A DNA stretch of 64,000 nucleotides, from NCBI GenBank assembly GCA_038373885.1, contig JAWZYV010013152.1:620001-684000 (forward strand). The letters are read 5' to 3'. The notes under the pieces are model-generated. The model made no database searches. It saw nothing but the letters and a program-made list of their open reading frames with translations, and was not told the DNA's origin. The DNA comes from Cheiracanthium punctorium. Taxonomy: Eukaryota; Arthropoda; Arachnida; Araneae; Cheiracanthiidae. This document shows positions 43,545 to 54,354 of the stretch, piece by piece. The stretch's first letter is position 1, and each line of letters begins with the position of its first letter. The translations under genes and the position numbers were made by a program.

Positions 43545-45240
43545 AAGAGGCAATGCAGGGGCAAATCGGGCAGGGCGTTCCCATCACCATCTCAGAATTT
43601 CATGATTTTATTTTATTGTGATGCCTTACCAAGGAAAGAACAAATCTGAAATATTTTTGATTTACCTCTGTTAGTTATGGAGTTATGGGGGGTCAAAGTA
43701 CAACAGAGGAGCAACGTCGAATTAATTTAGGGCCATTTTTTGCCAATTTATTCTCTCGACTGTGACTGGCTGAGGTGCTTCAGATAATTTTTCATTTTAT
43801 CCTATAATATACCTTGTATATTAACATCTCAAATTGAAAATTCATTCGAAAATTGTCAGAGCCCGAAATTAGGGCCCCCCAAAATACCCCCAATTTCATA
43901 AAAAATACAGTTTTAAGAATGCTTTAAATCTTGGCTCTGACGTGATACAGAAACAATTTTTGCACAGTGCAGTTATATATCTTCATATAAAGTGAATCCA
44001 ATGTTAAAAACTTTTGAAGGCCCCCAGGGCCACCCGGTACGGGGCCCCAAGCATGGTCCTTAGCGCTAATTTACGTAATTTCGAAGCATTGGTACAGCTG
44101 AAGCCGACTTCCCACAAGAGAACTATTGACATGGAGATGTAGTATCAATATAGTAGTTTCATATTATGAAAAAACATTTCTTGAAGGTACAACCGTTTCC
44201 AAGAAAAATCCCAAGAAGTACCTCCCTATTTGGGACATTCCACTGGCACGCATGGGGGCATTTCGGCGTTACTTTTAGAAGTTTAATCGACAGTGGCAAT
44301 ATTGAAAATTAACTTATTCTTCACATATGTCAAATATATCCTCCATATATCACAAATATTTATTTTACAGGGGCACTCATAAGAATTACATTACGCTGTA
44401 TGGGGATCTCTGTAACTACAGAACCGATCCGAAATTTTTTTTCACTGATGGAAAGATACACTATCCCTGAGTATTATAGGCTTGTTCTCAGCATGCTGCA
44501 TAACTAGTTCTTTTACAGGGAAACTGAAAAATTGTAGCACATGACGCTATATGGACATCTCTGTAACAACTGAATCGATTCTAAAGATCTTTTCACTGAA
44601 AGCTACACTATTCCTGAATAACATAGGCTAAAATTCATGCATGCAGCATAACTTACAGGAACACTCAAAATAATTCGTATACATTGCAGTAACTGTCTGC
44701 ATTCGCCAATCAAATTTATTAAAATCTTTGAACAGTGCAATTATATATCTTCATATAAAGTGAATCCAATGTTAAATATTTTTGAATGCTCCCAGCTTTG
44801 CGGCCTCTACCTTCCAGTCTTTTTAAGAGGCATCGCAAGAGCAAATCAGGTAAAAAAAAAGAAGAAAGTTTCAATCACCATCTCAGAATCTCATGATTTT
44901 TTTTTCTTGTGTGGCTTTACCCAAGGAAAGAACACATCTGAAATATTTTTGATTTAGCTCTTTTAGTTTTGGAGTTATGGGGAGGGGGGTCAAAGTACCC
45001 CAGAGGAGTGACTAATTTAGGGCCATTTTTGCCATTTTACTCTCTCAACTGTGATTTTCTCTGAGAGACTTCAGATAATTTTTTTTAAATCTGATAATAT
45101 GCCTTGAATATTAACATCCAAAACTGGAAATTCATTTGAAAATAGGCAGAGCCCCAAATAAGCTCATCCCCCAATATCCCCAATTTCATAAAAAATACAG
45201 TTTTAAAGATTGCTTTAAATCTTGGCTCTGCTTATAACAG
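43545..45240 (+). repeat. Satellite-like duplicated blocks
   Basis: Block A (43545-43950) recurs at 44826-45240 as a direct copy ('ctcagaat(t/c)tcatgatttt', 'ctgaaatatttttgattta', 'ataaaaaatacagttttaa', 'tgctttaaatcttggctctg'). Block B (about 43965-44025, 'cagttatatatcttcatata' then 'aagtgaatccaatg') recurs at about 44730-44795. The order is A-B...B'-A', with a smaller tandem repeat between. No open frames of note. Confidence 0.85.
44366..44690 (+). repeat. Tandem repeat, unit ~140 bp, about 2.3 copies
   Basis: Units start near 44366 ('ttacaggggcactcat'), 44512 ('ttacagggaaactg') and 44651 ('ttacaggaacactc'). Each continues with '(t)acgctgtatggggatctct'-like, 'ttttcactga' and 'gcatgc(t/a)gcataact' blocks. 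The third unit is partial. Confidence 0.8.
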
Positions 45241-45861
45241 ACTTAAGCTTATAACAGGTAAGTTAAAACTTTTATTCCTCTTTTCTAAATGAAGAAGAAA
45301 TTCAGTTGCGTTTCAATTCCAACGATATTCTATCTATTAGTAATTTTTTTTAAATTTAATTCTTGTTTTCACCATGCATTACAACGGTCAACAACAAAAA
45401 ATTTTTTGGTGGGTTTCTGTTCTCATGCTTAAATTCTGATTCTAGACATTGAAAAACACTTAAATTTTCATTTTTAGTTCTTAAAGTTTGCTCTTGTCTG
45501 ATTTACATCGATAAGTTTATTTTAATTTATTTCATAAACGAAAGATGGCAGCACTTTGATTAACCCAAAAGTAAACTGTATTATTATTTGTAACTCTGTA
45601 GTAGTGCTTGTAGTATTATTTGTAGCATTATTCCTAATTTTATTATTTGTTTGTATTATTATTTGCTCATACGAACATAAAAGAAAAACGAAAAATATTC
45701 ACTCTCTCTTTTAGACATTAATTTATTATTATTTTACATTTATAATGTACCTATTGTTTATCACAAATCTTGAATAAAAAAGACTTATATCCAGCAAAAA
45801 CTTTTCTGGTCATAATTTAGAGTGGAATTATTAAAAATATATAAAAATCACACAGTGATTT
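45241..45861. other. Intergenic, no gene seen
   Basis: AT-rich; no element defined. Confidence 0.4.
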
Positions 45862-47116
45862 CATAGACAGCACATAAGCTTAAATCAAGCTTGACATTTC
45901 TTTGAATTTGACGTATTAATACAAGCTTGACAGTTCAACTCATTTTAAGCTGGCAGCAAGCTTGCAGGAGTCAAGGTGAATTGTCAAGCTGGCATACAGC
46001 TTTATTTTTCCTTTCGAAAGCGAGCGTTGATGGCGCCATCTGTGAAAGAGAATGGACATTGTAATAAGGTAATTGTCTTAGCGTTTCTCAAATTTGCTCA
46101 ATAAAGAAAAGTTCGTAAAGGTTGTGTTTTATTTTATTATAATACAAAACCTAGACATTAGAACACGCAAGGGGAAGGAATGAATGGGATAAGCCACTCT
46201 GAAGTGTAACACAAGGGGAGTTTTAGTTTTATTTACATCTAATTAACATTAGTTATTCCATTAACTAATTAATTAGCCTTAAAAATAAATTTTAATATAA
46301 TTAACACAATTTAGTTAGTTAACATACTTCACTTTATGGGTGGTAGAATGAGGCGTAATTCGGCCTCCACAAAATAATTAATCAGTCATGAATGCACTTG
46401 ACCATAGAATTAAAAAAAAAGATTCTATATTTCCAAATAAAATACAATTATACTAAGAAATTGATTTCAAAATCAGTCATTTGTCTCGATTTTGGCCAAC
46501 AGTATTGCTCAACGGTGAGTGTTGCGATATTGAAATTTTTAAAACGTGTCCTGCTTTTAAGTTTATATTATGCTTATTTCCTTATTAGTAGAGTCTATAA
46601 ATCACACATAACATTATTTAAATTTTGATTCATCTCATGGAAAAATAAAAGAAACTTATCAGCATCGCCCATACTTATCGATCTGGCCAGAAAACGGCGT
46701 GACAACACTCACTTCAAACTTTAGTCATGGCTGCCCGAGGCATAATGGCGGAACGGTTAGCACGCGGGCCTCCCAGCCTAAAGTTCCCGGGATCGAACCC
46801 AGCCCCCGACGTTTGATGGAACAGATTAAAATAACTTAAAATTTCAGCATAGAGGGGGAAAGTGCGCGGAAAAATAAAGTATGTGGGGCGCGGGCGCCCC
46901 GTGTATTTAGGAAAAGTTTTTAAGCCTGAAATTAAGCTTGCTATTTCAGGCTTGCTATGTTAAGCTTAATGCAAGCTGGGCAAGTGTAAACTAGAACACT
47001 TAATTCAAGCTTGCATTAAGCTTACACGCTTGAAATTTTCAAGCTTAATTAAAGTTTATTAACTTGATAAATCAAGCTTGCTGCAAGTTTGATGCAAGTT
47101 TGCTGTGCTGTCTGGG
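45862..47116. mobile_element. DNA element with subterminal AAGCTT arrays
   Basis: The ends are AGACAGCACA inverted (45865 and 47113; the right tip extends to CCCAGACAGCACA). Within 140 bp of the left end there are four exact AAGCTT palindromes, and within 190 bp of the right end there are six, mostly as CAAGCTTG or TTAAGCTTA, with further degenerate copies (AAGCTGG). Arrays of one motif near both ends are typical of transposase-binding subterminal repeats. There is no transposase and no clear target duplication. A SINE lies inside. The superfamily is unknown to me. Confidence 0.6.
46733..46935 (+). mobile_element. tRNA-derived SINE, family 2
   Basis: It has an A-box-like TGGCGGAACGGTTAGC (from 46746) and a B box GGGATCGAACCC (46789-46800), followed by a G-rich body with 'ggggcgcgggcgccccgtg'. 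The A-to-B spacing fits a tRNA head, but the downstream half does not close a tRNA fold. It is distinct from the families at 14006 and 52256, and lies inside the AAGCTT-array element. Confidence 0.65.
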
Positions 47117-47324
47117 TTTTGCCAAAAAATTGAAAAAATTGCTTTAATTTCTACAAAAGCAAACTTTCATAATAAAAAAAAATATTTTTCTTTGTTTTGG
47201 CGTAGGAGAAACTAAAATTTAACATGTAGAAGTCAGACCCAACAATCGTGTAGACCGGTGTTCGGTACGCTCTTGTTTCTCTGGAGTGGGAGGGGGGCGG
47301 TATTGAGATTGTCACTAGAAAAGG

Positions 47325-47362
47325 GGGCACCAGTTCAAAAAAGGTTGGGAACCTATGGGCTA
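47325..47362. mobile_element. Possible hAT-type terminus, fragment
   Basis: 'ccagttcaaaaaaggttggg' followed by 'aacctatggg' resembles the AAAGGTTGGGAACC-type right end of hAT MITEs. The candidate left end near 47254 ('accggtgttcggtacgc') is weak. Confidence 0.35.
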
Positions 47363-47382
47363 TACAAATGAGTTTGGCTTAA

Positions 47383-47841
47383 CCCTTTAAAGCGCGGTGT
47401 CCTCGGCGTGAGGACACCAAACTCTTGACGTTTTGACTGTTGCCAGTCACGAAGAATAGATTTGATTTCCATAAAAATAGTTGCGGGTGACATAGCTCCA
47501 CGAGAATCCTTTACTTTTTAGCACGTCATTTCCCGTAAAAAAATGGTCACGATTATTTTTAACAGCACTGACATCTGCTGGAAAATGGAAGAACACGAGA
47601 ACTGCTGGATAGATTGCTCAATGCTGAAAAAAGGGCAGCCACTGCCATCGCTCGACTTAACTACCAGCAAGATGGCGGACGATCGAAATGTTAATCGCGT
47701 GCCACAGATCTATAGACCCTTTTGTGACGACAGCTGGCTGTGCTAACGTTTCGATCGTCCGCCATCTTGCTGGTAGTTAAGTCGAGCGATGGCAACGGCT
47801 GCCCTTTTTTCAGCATTGGGAAAGGGTTGCGCCTCAGAGGG
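47383..47841. mobile_element. piggyBac-type MITE, copy 2 (complete)
   Basis: TTAA lies at both edges (47379-47382, 47842-47845). Tips are CCCTTTAAAGCGC (left) and CCCTCTGAGGCGC (inward from right). The left subterminal region holds a hairpin, TGTCCTC/GAGGACA. An internal 72-bp inverted repeat (47622-47693 and 47744-47815) occupies the right half. It has no transposase; 459 bp long. TTAA target and CCCT tips are diagnostic of piggyBac-type elements. Confidence 0.85.
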
Positions 47842-48691
47842 TTAAAAATATCCCACGATTCCAGTGGCGTAGAGAGGGAGGGGGAGCAGGGGAAAAAAGA
47901 TAGTCGGAGTTTTTTCAGTCTCTGGCGTAATTTGTTTCTTTTAGAAGCAGCTCCAAAGTTCCATCATTTATTAAAAGAATAACTTTTAAGCACAAAATTC
48001 ACATTGCAAAATTTGCTGGTACTTGATCCATTTAGAAAAATATTCAAAATATTATACTATTATTTCTTTCTCTGAATGTTTCTCAATTCTTATAAATTTA
48101 CCCGGTTTTTAAGTATGGAAAGTGCAGCTTGTGAAGAAGCATTTTGAGCTGTTAGAGCCCATTACCTTATTTAATTTAAATTTTTTACAAACAACATAAC
48201 AAATCTGCATGATTTTCTAAAAAATCACTCTAAAACGGTCCATATGAAATATACGAATTTTGAATTTCTAGATGTTATACATACAAAGTTATAAAAATAA
48301 AAGCATAACTATTATCTAATTTTTTTTTTACTAATTCATCTTTATTGGTAAACTCCTATATGAAGTTTTAGATATGTGGAATAAAGCAGGTATTCTTACT
48401 CAGTCAAAAAATAAGATAAAATGAAAATTGTTAATCTAATTCATAGGCATAAGTCATTGCAAAAAAATAAGATTTCTGATTTTAATAAGGTGAAACAGGA
48501 TAATTTTGATATATGTAATCTTGTTGAAGCCCCCCCCCTCAAAAAAAACGGAAAAGGATAGGTTGAGAAATGAGTTACAACAAGTTGTATAAGTTGATTG
48601 ATTACTTTATAAATTTAAACATAAAGAAGACAATGAACTCTCCTAAATTAGTTTCTAAAATTCCATATGATAGCCAAGTTTTACAAGACAT
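47842..48691. other. Intergenic, no gene seen
   Basis: AT-rich, with a C run and A run near 48530-48548. No element defined. Confidence 0.4.
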
Positions 48692-50045
48692 TCATGAATG
48701 TTTATTTTTTCTGCAATAATCATCCAAAGTCTTTTTGATAGCTTCATCAGCATCACAGTAACGCTTTAACCTTTTTTGTGGTCTGATATTTATTTCTGCC
48801 TTGGCCCTTTGCAAATCATAATAAGCTGCATCTTCCTTCAATCGAAGTATAAACTCCAATATATTTGGGGATTTTTCCCAAAAGTTTTATTGATTTTACT
48901 GTGCCAGCCTTCCAGACCGTTTGCTGTTCGGTGGCGTTCTCCACAGCAGCTCCACATTAAGCCAATCGTCTTATTTTCGAGCCATTGTTCGACCATGTAA
49001 TCAACAAATTTTTGTATGGCATCTGTAGATGGCGCATTATCCATTATGGAAAGCCGCACATCGTCCAAGCAATCTGGTGGGATATGTGCTAAAGCAGAGT
49101 ACTTTCTGATAAACGATTTTATATCGTCGTTGTTCTTGTACTCACTAATTAGGCCTAGATTTTGTACCTTCCTAAGTAAACTTTGAATGTAATAGAAATT
49201 ACATCCTTTCAGTTCAACTGTAGGAAAACATTTTAACGTAGCGTTAATTACAGCCACCTCATAATCAATTCTGATTTTTTTTTTTTGGCGACCACAACGG
49301 CATTTTGTCTTTCAAAAGAGAAAAAAAATATTTTATACGTAATTTGGTTTTCGTTTGGTAGGAACGCATATACACATGGAACAATGTTTGTTACTTCCGG
49401 CGTGCTACCAATATCAACGTGAAGGCTATAGACTTGAGCAAACTGTCTTGGGCAGCACTTAAACGTGCCATCTCCATAAACTTCTTCAGCATCTTCGAGG
49501 CATTTCAGTCCTTTTTGGAACCAAATATCATAATTCTGTGGTCATCACCAGAACTGTCAGCAATCAAAAAATCTTCAGTGTATTTCGCACACCGAATCAC
49601 ATTCGCTCTGCTTGCAGACGGGGATGAGTCTCCCAGAGCCTTTCAACGATTTCTGTACATGGTAGACTTTATGGAGGATAGATTCGGAACCTTTGCCACT
49701 AAATCTAATCCTAGATCCAAAGCTGGAGAGAATATTTCTTTGTGTATAGTTGGGAGAGCTGTTAGTTCTTCACGGCATCTTTTTAAAACTTCAGCTTTCA
49801 TTTTTTCCACAGTGATCTTTGCATCGTCTGGTGCACATGAATGCCCTTGTTCTTTCAATACCACATTTTCATCAGAAGACGTAATAAAACTTCCAGAGCA
49901 TCGCTTGGATCGGCATAACCATCGCTTGTTTCCATTCTTGTATTTCTCTTTAAAACGGAAAGACCTTCCGCCAAAAATTAAGGCCTTTTGACCACGTTTC
50001 GTATGTAATATTCCATTACAAACAGACTACAAGAAATTGTTACAG
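48692..50045 (-). pseudogene. MULE transposase with FLYWCH zinc finger, frameshifted
   Basis: Read on the minus strand. Around 50010-49840 a FLYWCH-type finger is visible: TKRGQKALIFGGRSFRFKEK, then KRWLCRSKRCSGSFI, ending GHSC. A linker (49864-49643) follows. The MULE catalytic domain continues in other frames: DGTFKCCPRQFAQVYSLHVD (first Asp near 49470), IDYEVAVINATLKCFPTVEL (second Asp near 49265), LKGCNFYYIQSLLRKVQNLG, then ERHRTANGLEGWHSKINKTF (about 48930-48880) and a tail to a stop at 48692. At least three frame changes and a stop after the linker inactivate it. The histidine usual in the GCYFH motif reads Y. This is the longest relic of a non-Tc1 family here. Confidence 0.85.
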
Positions 50046-50887
50046 ATATGAAAATGAATTCAGCTTACTCAAAAACCAACGAATGTTGGTAAAGACGGTT
50101 TCAGAATGAAAAATGACTACACACGTGAACACGTGTTGAAGTCGAAATTGCTCAAATGAACTCTCCTACAAGCGGAACAGACGACAGCCTAACCGGCGAT
50201 GTAAAAGCGAGTAACGTGATTGGAAGGGAATTTTAGTGTCGACGAAACGGGGGGGAGGTGAACTGTCTTACTAGTGACAAGTATGTGCGCTTGTAAGCCT
50301 AATATGATAATCTGAAAACCCACCGCCTCAAACGGGAATTACAATTAACCCTTTTCACCCTCACCGCCTCAAACGGGACAATTTTTGATTACCACCCGAA
50401 ACAGGAACACCTGAAACGGTACTAAACCCATTAGTCTGTCCGCCAGCGCTTCATTTTTAAGAGTATTGTCCTTATCAAATATATCATGAAAACCTGGCAT
50501 GTTCAGGTTATTATAGAAAGAAAAGAGGTTCACAGTTGTGGCCATCAGGATGACAGCGTTTTGGCTAATGGAATGAGTCATCCTAAGTAGGCGGTTTTCG
50601 GAGTAAAAAGAAAATGCGTATAGAAAAATTTGGATTCTAGTTGCTCATCATCATTTTATCAAATTTATTATTGATTCATTTTATTTTGATTAATTATGAT
50701 TATTAACTAAATATTATACTAAAAGTTTATCTCGAAATTATGATTGCAGCTTGAATTTTTAAATGTAATTTTAATTGTTCTACCAAAGGCAAATTAATGG
50801 AATGATAAATTTCAGAAAATAATGATGGGAATCCAAAATCATAATTTTTGTGTATAATTTTTCGCCTTAAACGTCTAGTAATAATGA
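50046..50887. other. Intergenic, possible piggyBac-type end
   Basis: TTAA-CCCTTTTCACCCTCACCG at 50345-50366 resembles a piggyBac-type tip, and 'caccgcctcaaacggga' occurs twice (about 50320 and 50362). A minus-strand open frame at 50369-50581 has no motif I recognise. No partner terminus found. Confidence 0.35.
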
Positions 50888-51880
50888 ACGCCGAATAATT
50901 GGGATTTATAAGGTATTTTGAATGGTTTTGTATGGGTTTTATATAATCCGTGGGCCATGATTTACTAGGATTCCTTAAGCTAGCAGGCCTTCTCGAAAGT
51001 TACGATTAAGATGGCATTGCTTCTTCTTCGAAATGTTTAGTTACTCTGGGAAAATGTTAAATATTGTCGAGGTGTATAGTTATTTTTTGGTAGAGACAAA
51101 AGTGATGAAAAAATTATCGAGTATGATGGTAGTGATGAATGGCCTCAATGATGGCTGGACCTCACTCCATTTGAATTCTTCCTGTGGGGCTACATAAAAG
51201 TCAGGTTAAAAGTTCAAACTCCAAATACAAGTCGGCTTGATCTACGAAAGTCGTATTACAGATGCTTGAAATACTGTGGTACTTATAATGTTGAGAAATG
51301 TGCATGCAGAATTACTCTTACAAATACATACGTGTATCGTGAGTAATGGTGAACTTTTCAAGCATACTGAACATTAACTTGTGATCACTGTCTGCCTTTG
51401 CGTTTTATTTCTTTTTATAATTCTTTTTCTTTGTGATGTTATTAAACTGCATTGACAAGTACACATTTTATGCAGTAAGTTGTGCGTATTTCTTCATGCC
51501 TATGGCTAGTCCTTTCAAACGTTCACAGAAAATGGAGTACATTGATTTTGGACAATTTTGGGTACACAGGCGACAATTTATCTTGTCCGTGTGAGCCGAA
51601 TGTCGTTCCGTACTAATTAATGGATGCTCTAAAACAAGTATTAGGCAACCTCTGAAAAGTTGCGGGCTAAGCTTTACCATGGTAGCAGAGTCGCGGCCCG
51701 AATAATTGGGATTTATGAGGTATGTTGAATGGTTTTGTATGGGTTTTATATAATCCGTGGGGTAGGCCATGATTTACAAAGAAAAGTCGTGAGCCGAATA
51801 ATTGGGACTTATAAGGCATTTTGAATGGTTAAATGGTTTTTATACGGGGTTTTGATATGATCCGCGGGCCGGATCAAACG
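50888..51880 (+). repeat. ~85-bp motif repeated three times
   Basis: 'gaataattgggatttataag' followed by 'gtattttgaatggttttgta', a 'gggttttata' block and 'atccgtggg' occurs at about 50892, 51701 and 51795. Arm 1 has one detected copy (complement near 37145-37235). The last two copies in arm 2 are about 95 bp apart, a local tandem expansion. Confidence 0.75.
51140..51310 (+). pseudogene. DDE transposase C-terminal remnant at the inner edge of arm 2
   Basis: The plus strand reads WPQ, a stop, then WLDLTPFEFFLWGYIKVRLK and QTPNTSRLDLRKS. This is the counterpart of the arm-1 remnant at 37680-37802 and keeps slightly more of the block before the third acidic residue. Confidence 0.65.
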
Positions 51881-52255
51881 TCGCGGTTGCCGGTGGTTGC
51901 CCGGTGGTGCTCTGTAACTCTATAATCGAAAGTTTTGCTCTATATCTTTTCGTTCTCTACTTCTAAAGCCTATCTTACAAATACCACTAGGGGAGCTTCT
52001 GTAGTTTGCGTTTGATCGGCCATAGTCACTTCACTATGCCGTTACCTCATTTGTATAGCTGTAGCTCTCTCTGTTCGCAAGTATTTTTAGGTTTAAGGTA
52101 CTTTCCTATGCATCCTGAATATAAATTTTGTTTTAAGTGTTCATGCTATCCGTAATTATGAGTTTTATTATAATTTCCATTAAGTGTTTTGGACAATTTC
52201 TAATATATTGCATTTTCCTCGTTTCATTTAAAATGCTATCTACATTATATTTTCA

Positions 52256-52485
52256 CCGACCGGATTGTATGGTGGGTAAAGCACCATACTACGGTTTCGG
52301 GTTCAACTCTCGGTTGCCGGGGTTCGATCCCCGACTGGGCGTGGTTGTCATTTGTCCGTCCCTTCATAGGGGACAACGTTGGTCCACCTACTATGTGCCA
52401 CCATAAAAAAGTGGCCAACAATTCCGGATGTTGTGGCAAAAGTCTTTCAAGGCAGTGGCCGGCCATTGGGAAAAAAAAAAACATA
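52256..52485 (+). mobile_element. tRNA-derived SINE, family 3, with 9-bp target duplication
   Basis: A-box-like TATGGTGGGTAAAGCACC is followed by B box GGGTTCGATCCC (about 52319-52330), a body and a short A-rich tail. ATATTTTCA flanks it on both sides (52247-52255 and 52486-52494). Arm 1 has the empty site with one copy (complement at 35487-35495). This proves insertion after the inverted duplication and defines the element's exact ends. Confidence 0.9.
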
Positions 52486-53374
52486 ATATTTTCAAGCATT
52501 TCTGTTCCATGTGCAACATGAAAAATTATTTGAAAATGAATGAATAATAAATCGTTCAGGTAATCTGTTCTGTTGAATCTAACTCGAAATATATTAATGA
52601 AAAATTATTTGTAGTTTAATTAGTTGTAAGGCACTCATTGAACATTGATAAATGTAACAAACACTTTTATTTTAGTATGCAATGAATGTTTATTAAATCG
52701 GTGCAATGGGCGTTAATCTATATTATTGTAACAAATCTTTTAATGGAACGTTAAATTTCATTATCTAACGTTGCCATTACATAACTAAAACAATTAAAAG
52801 ATTATGCTCACGTCTGAAACACTAATTAATACGAAATGTAAAATGACTCATTTAAATACTTAAATTCTCCATTGTTCAGCGGAAGACTATTGTCCATTTA
52901 ATTCAACCTAGTGAAAAATATCTAACTGTATAATTCTGCATTAGAATTGGATTAATTATATTACTTTTAATTATCAATTTACTTTAATGAGACGTAAATT
53001 TTGTGGCAGAATTTATCAATGTAGCGCAATTTTATTTAATGACGTCACGTTTTTGACTGATGTAAGAGAAATCCCCGTTAGTTCAGTTAATTCACCAGTT
53101 ATCTTTCTAAAGCAGTATTATTGAAATTAGGAGACGTTGAAAAATAAATTTCTTCACATAGGACCGTTATGAAGAAACGAAATCCTTCGTTAAAAAAAAA
53201 AAAAAAATCCAGTCCAACAGAACCTCATTTTACCACACTTACTTTATTACGAAATTTTTATTCATTTTGATTTTTCACATTTTATGCATGTTCTGTAATA
53301 TACACATTTTAAATTCTAAAGGTATCTTATTAGATTCTTATATTATATCTTGCAATTAATATGGGATGTATGAA

Positions 53375-53930
53375 ATTAAACGAGTCCATTTTAAAGTTGT
53401 CTGCTGATGAAACTATTGTTGAGAAAGTTATGAAATTTTGTGTAGGACATTGTGAAGGTATGGGAATTTGAGCGGAAAAAAAACAAGTTCCAGTGTTCGC
53501 CACAGGGGGCGTTTTAATGCACACATTTAGCATAAATTCATGATAGTTTAAAAATAATATTACCGAAAAACATGTCCAACATATCGCCCTTCATTGTCAG
53601 CTACCACTGGAATTGTAAGAAAGCATTTTTCGCAATAGTGTGTTCAGGGAAATGTTGGGAAGATGTTGTGAAATGCTCTCTTTAAGATCAGGCAAACTTC
53701 TTGGATTATCACGTCTCACCAAATATTTCAAACTGCCCCAAACCCAAAAGTCGCATGGATTGAGGTCTAAGAATCGCGGAGGACATGAAACGGCCCCTGT
53801 TGGAGAATATTAGAGCTATTTTATTTAATTCTCTCAAAAAATTTCACCTTCATTATGTCCTGCAGAAAATTTCATAATTTTCTTAGAACCAGTTTCGTCT
53901 GTGAACAAAGTCAATCCGTCCTTCAATTTC
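53375..53930 (-). mobile_element. Tc1/mariner-type derivative with long inverted ends (arm 2)
   Basis: Inverted counterpart of 33990-34585: '...actattgttgagaaagttat' and a 'gttcgccacagggggcgttt' tip on the left, matching sequence near 53850-53900 on the right. The transposase remnant between them is more decayed than in arm 1. Confidence 0.65.
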
Positions 53931-54245
53931 GGAGAACCGGTTTAGATATAATTTCATATGTATTGCTTAAACTCGTGTCTTTAAATTTCTTATTGACACA
54001 ATTTTCTATCTATAATGTGGCAGAGCATTTAAAATAACAAAAAACTTTGAAGTAAAGGAATATACTTAATGCATATAAATACGAAACCATATTATACTAA
54101 CCCTTCCGGAACCTGCGTCCATAATTGAGGTCCCCAAATTACTATCTGAATGGACAGATATCATATAATTAGTGAACATAAAGAAAAATCGAAATCGAAT
54201 CTTCGAAAAATTAAAAATCAAGTTTTTTTTCCATTTTAGATACAA

Positions 54246-54354
54246 CCCTAGTAGCACAATTAGTCTAAAAAACGTTTAAAACACGTTTTTTAGCGTCAAA
54301 AAACGTGTTTCCAACGTAATTTAATCGTTTTTTGAACTAATTGTGCTACATGGG
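54246..54354. mobile_element. Mini-palindrome element, copy B (109 bp)
   Basis: It begins CCCTAGTAGCACAATTAGTC and ends with the complement of CCCATGTAGCACAATTAGTT. The interior has four ACGTTTTTT-like motifs, and the whole sequence folds on itself. Arm 1 has the empty site at about 33716-33720: there 'gatacaa' runs straight into 'attaatg' (complement), whereas here the element plus 2-3 extra bases intervene. Confidence 0.85.

Noticed and set aside
52256..52335. Possible genuine tRNA gene
   Set aside because: The unit continues to a poly-A-like tail and is bounded by a 9-bp target duplication absent from the paralogous arm, so it is a SINE.
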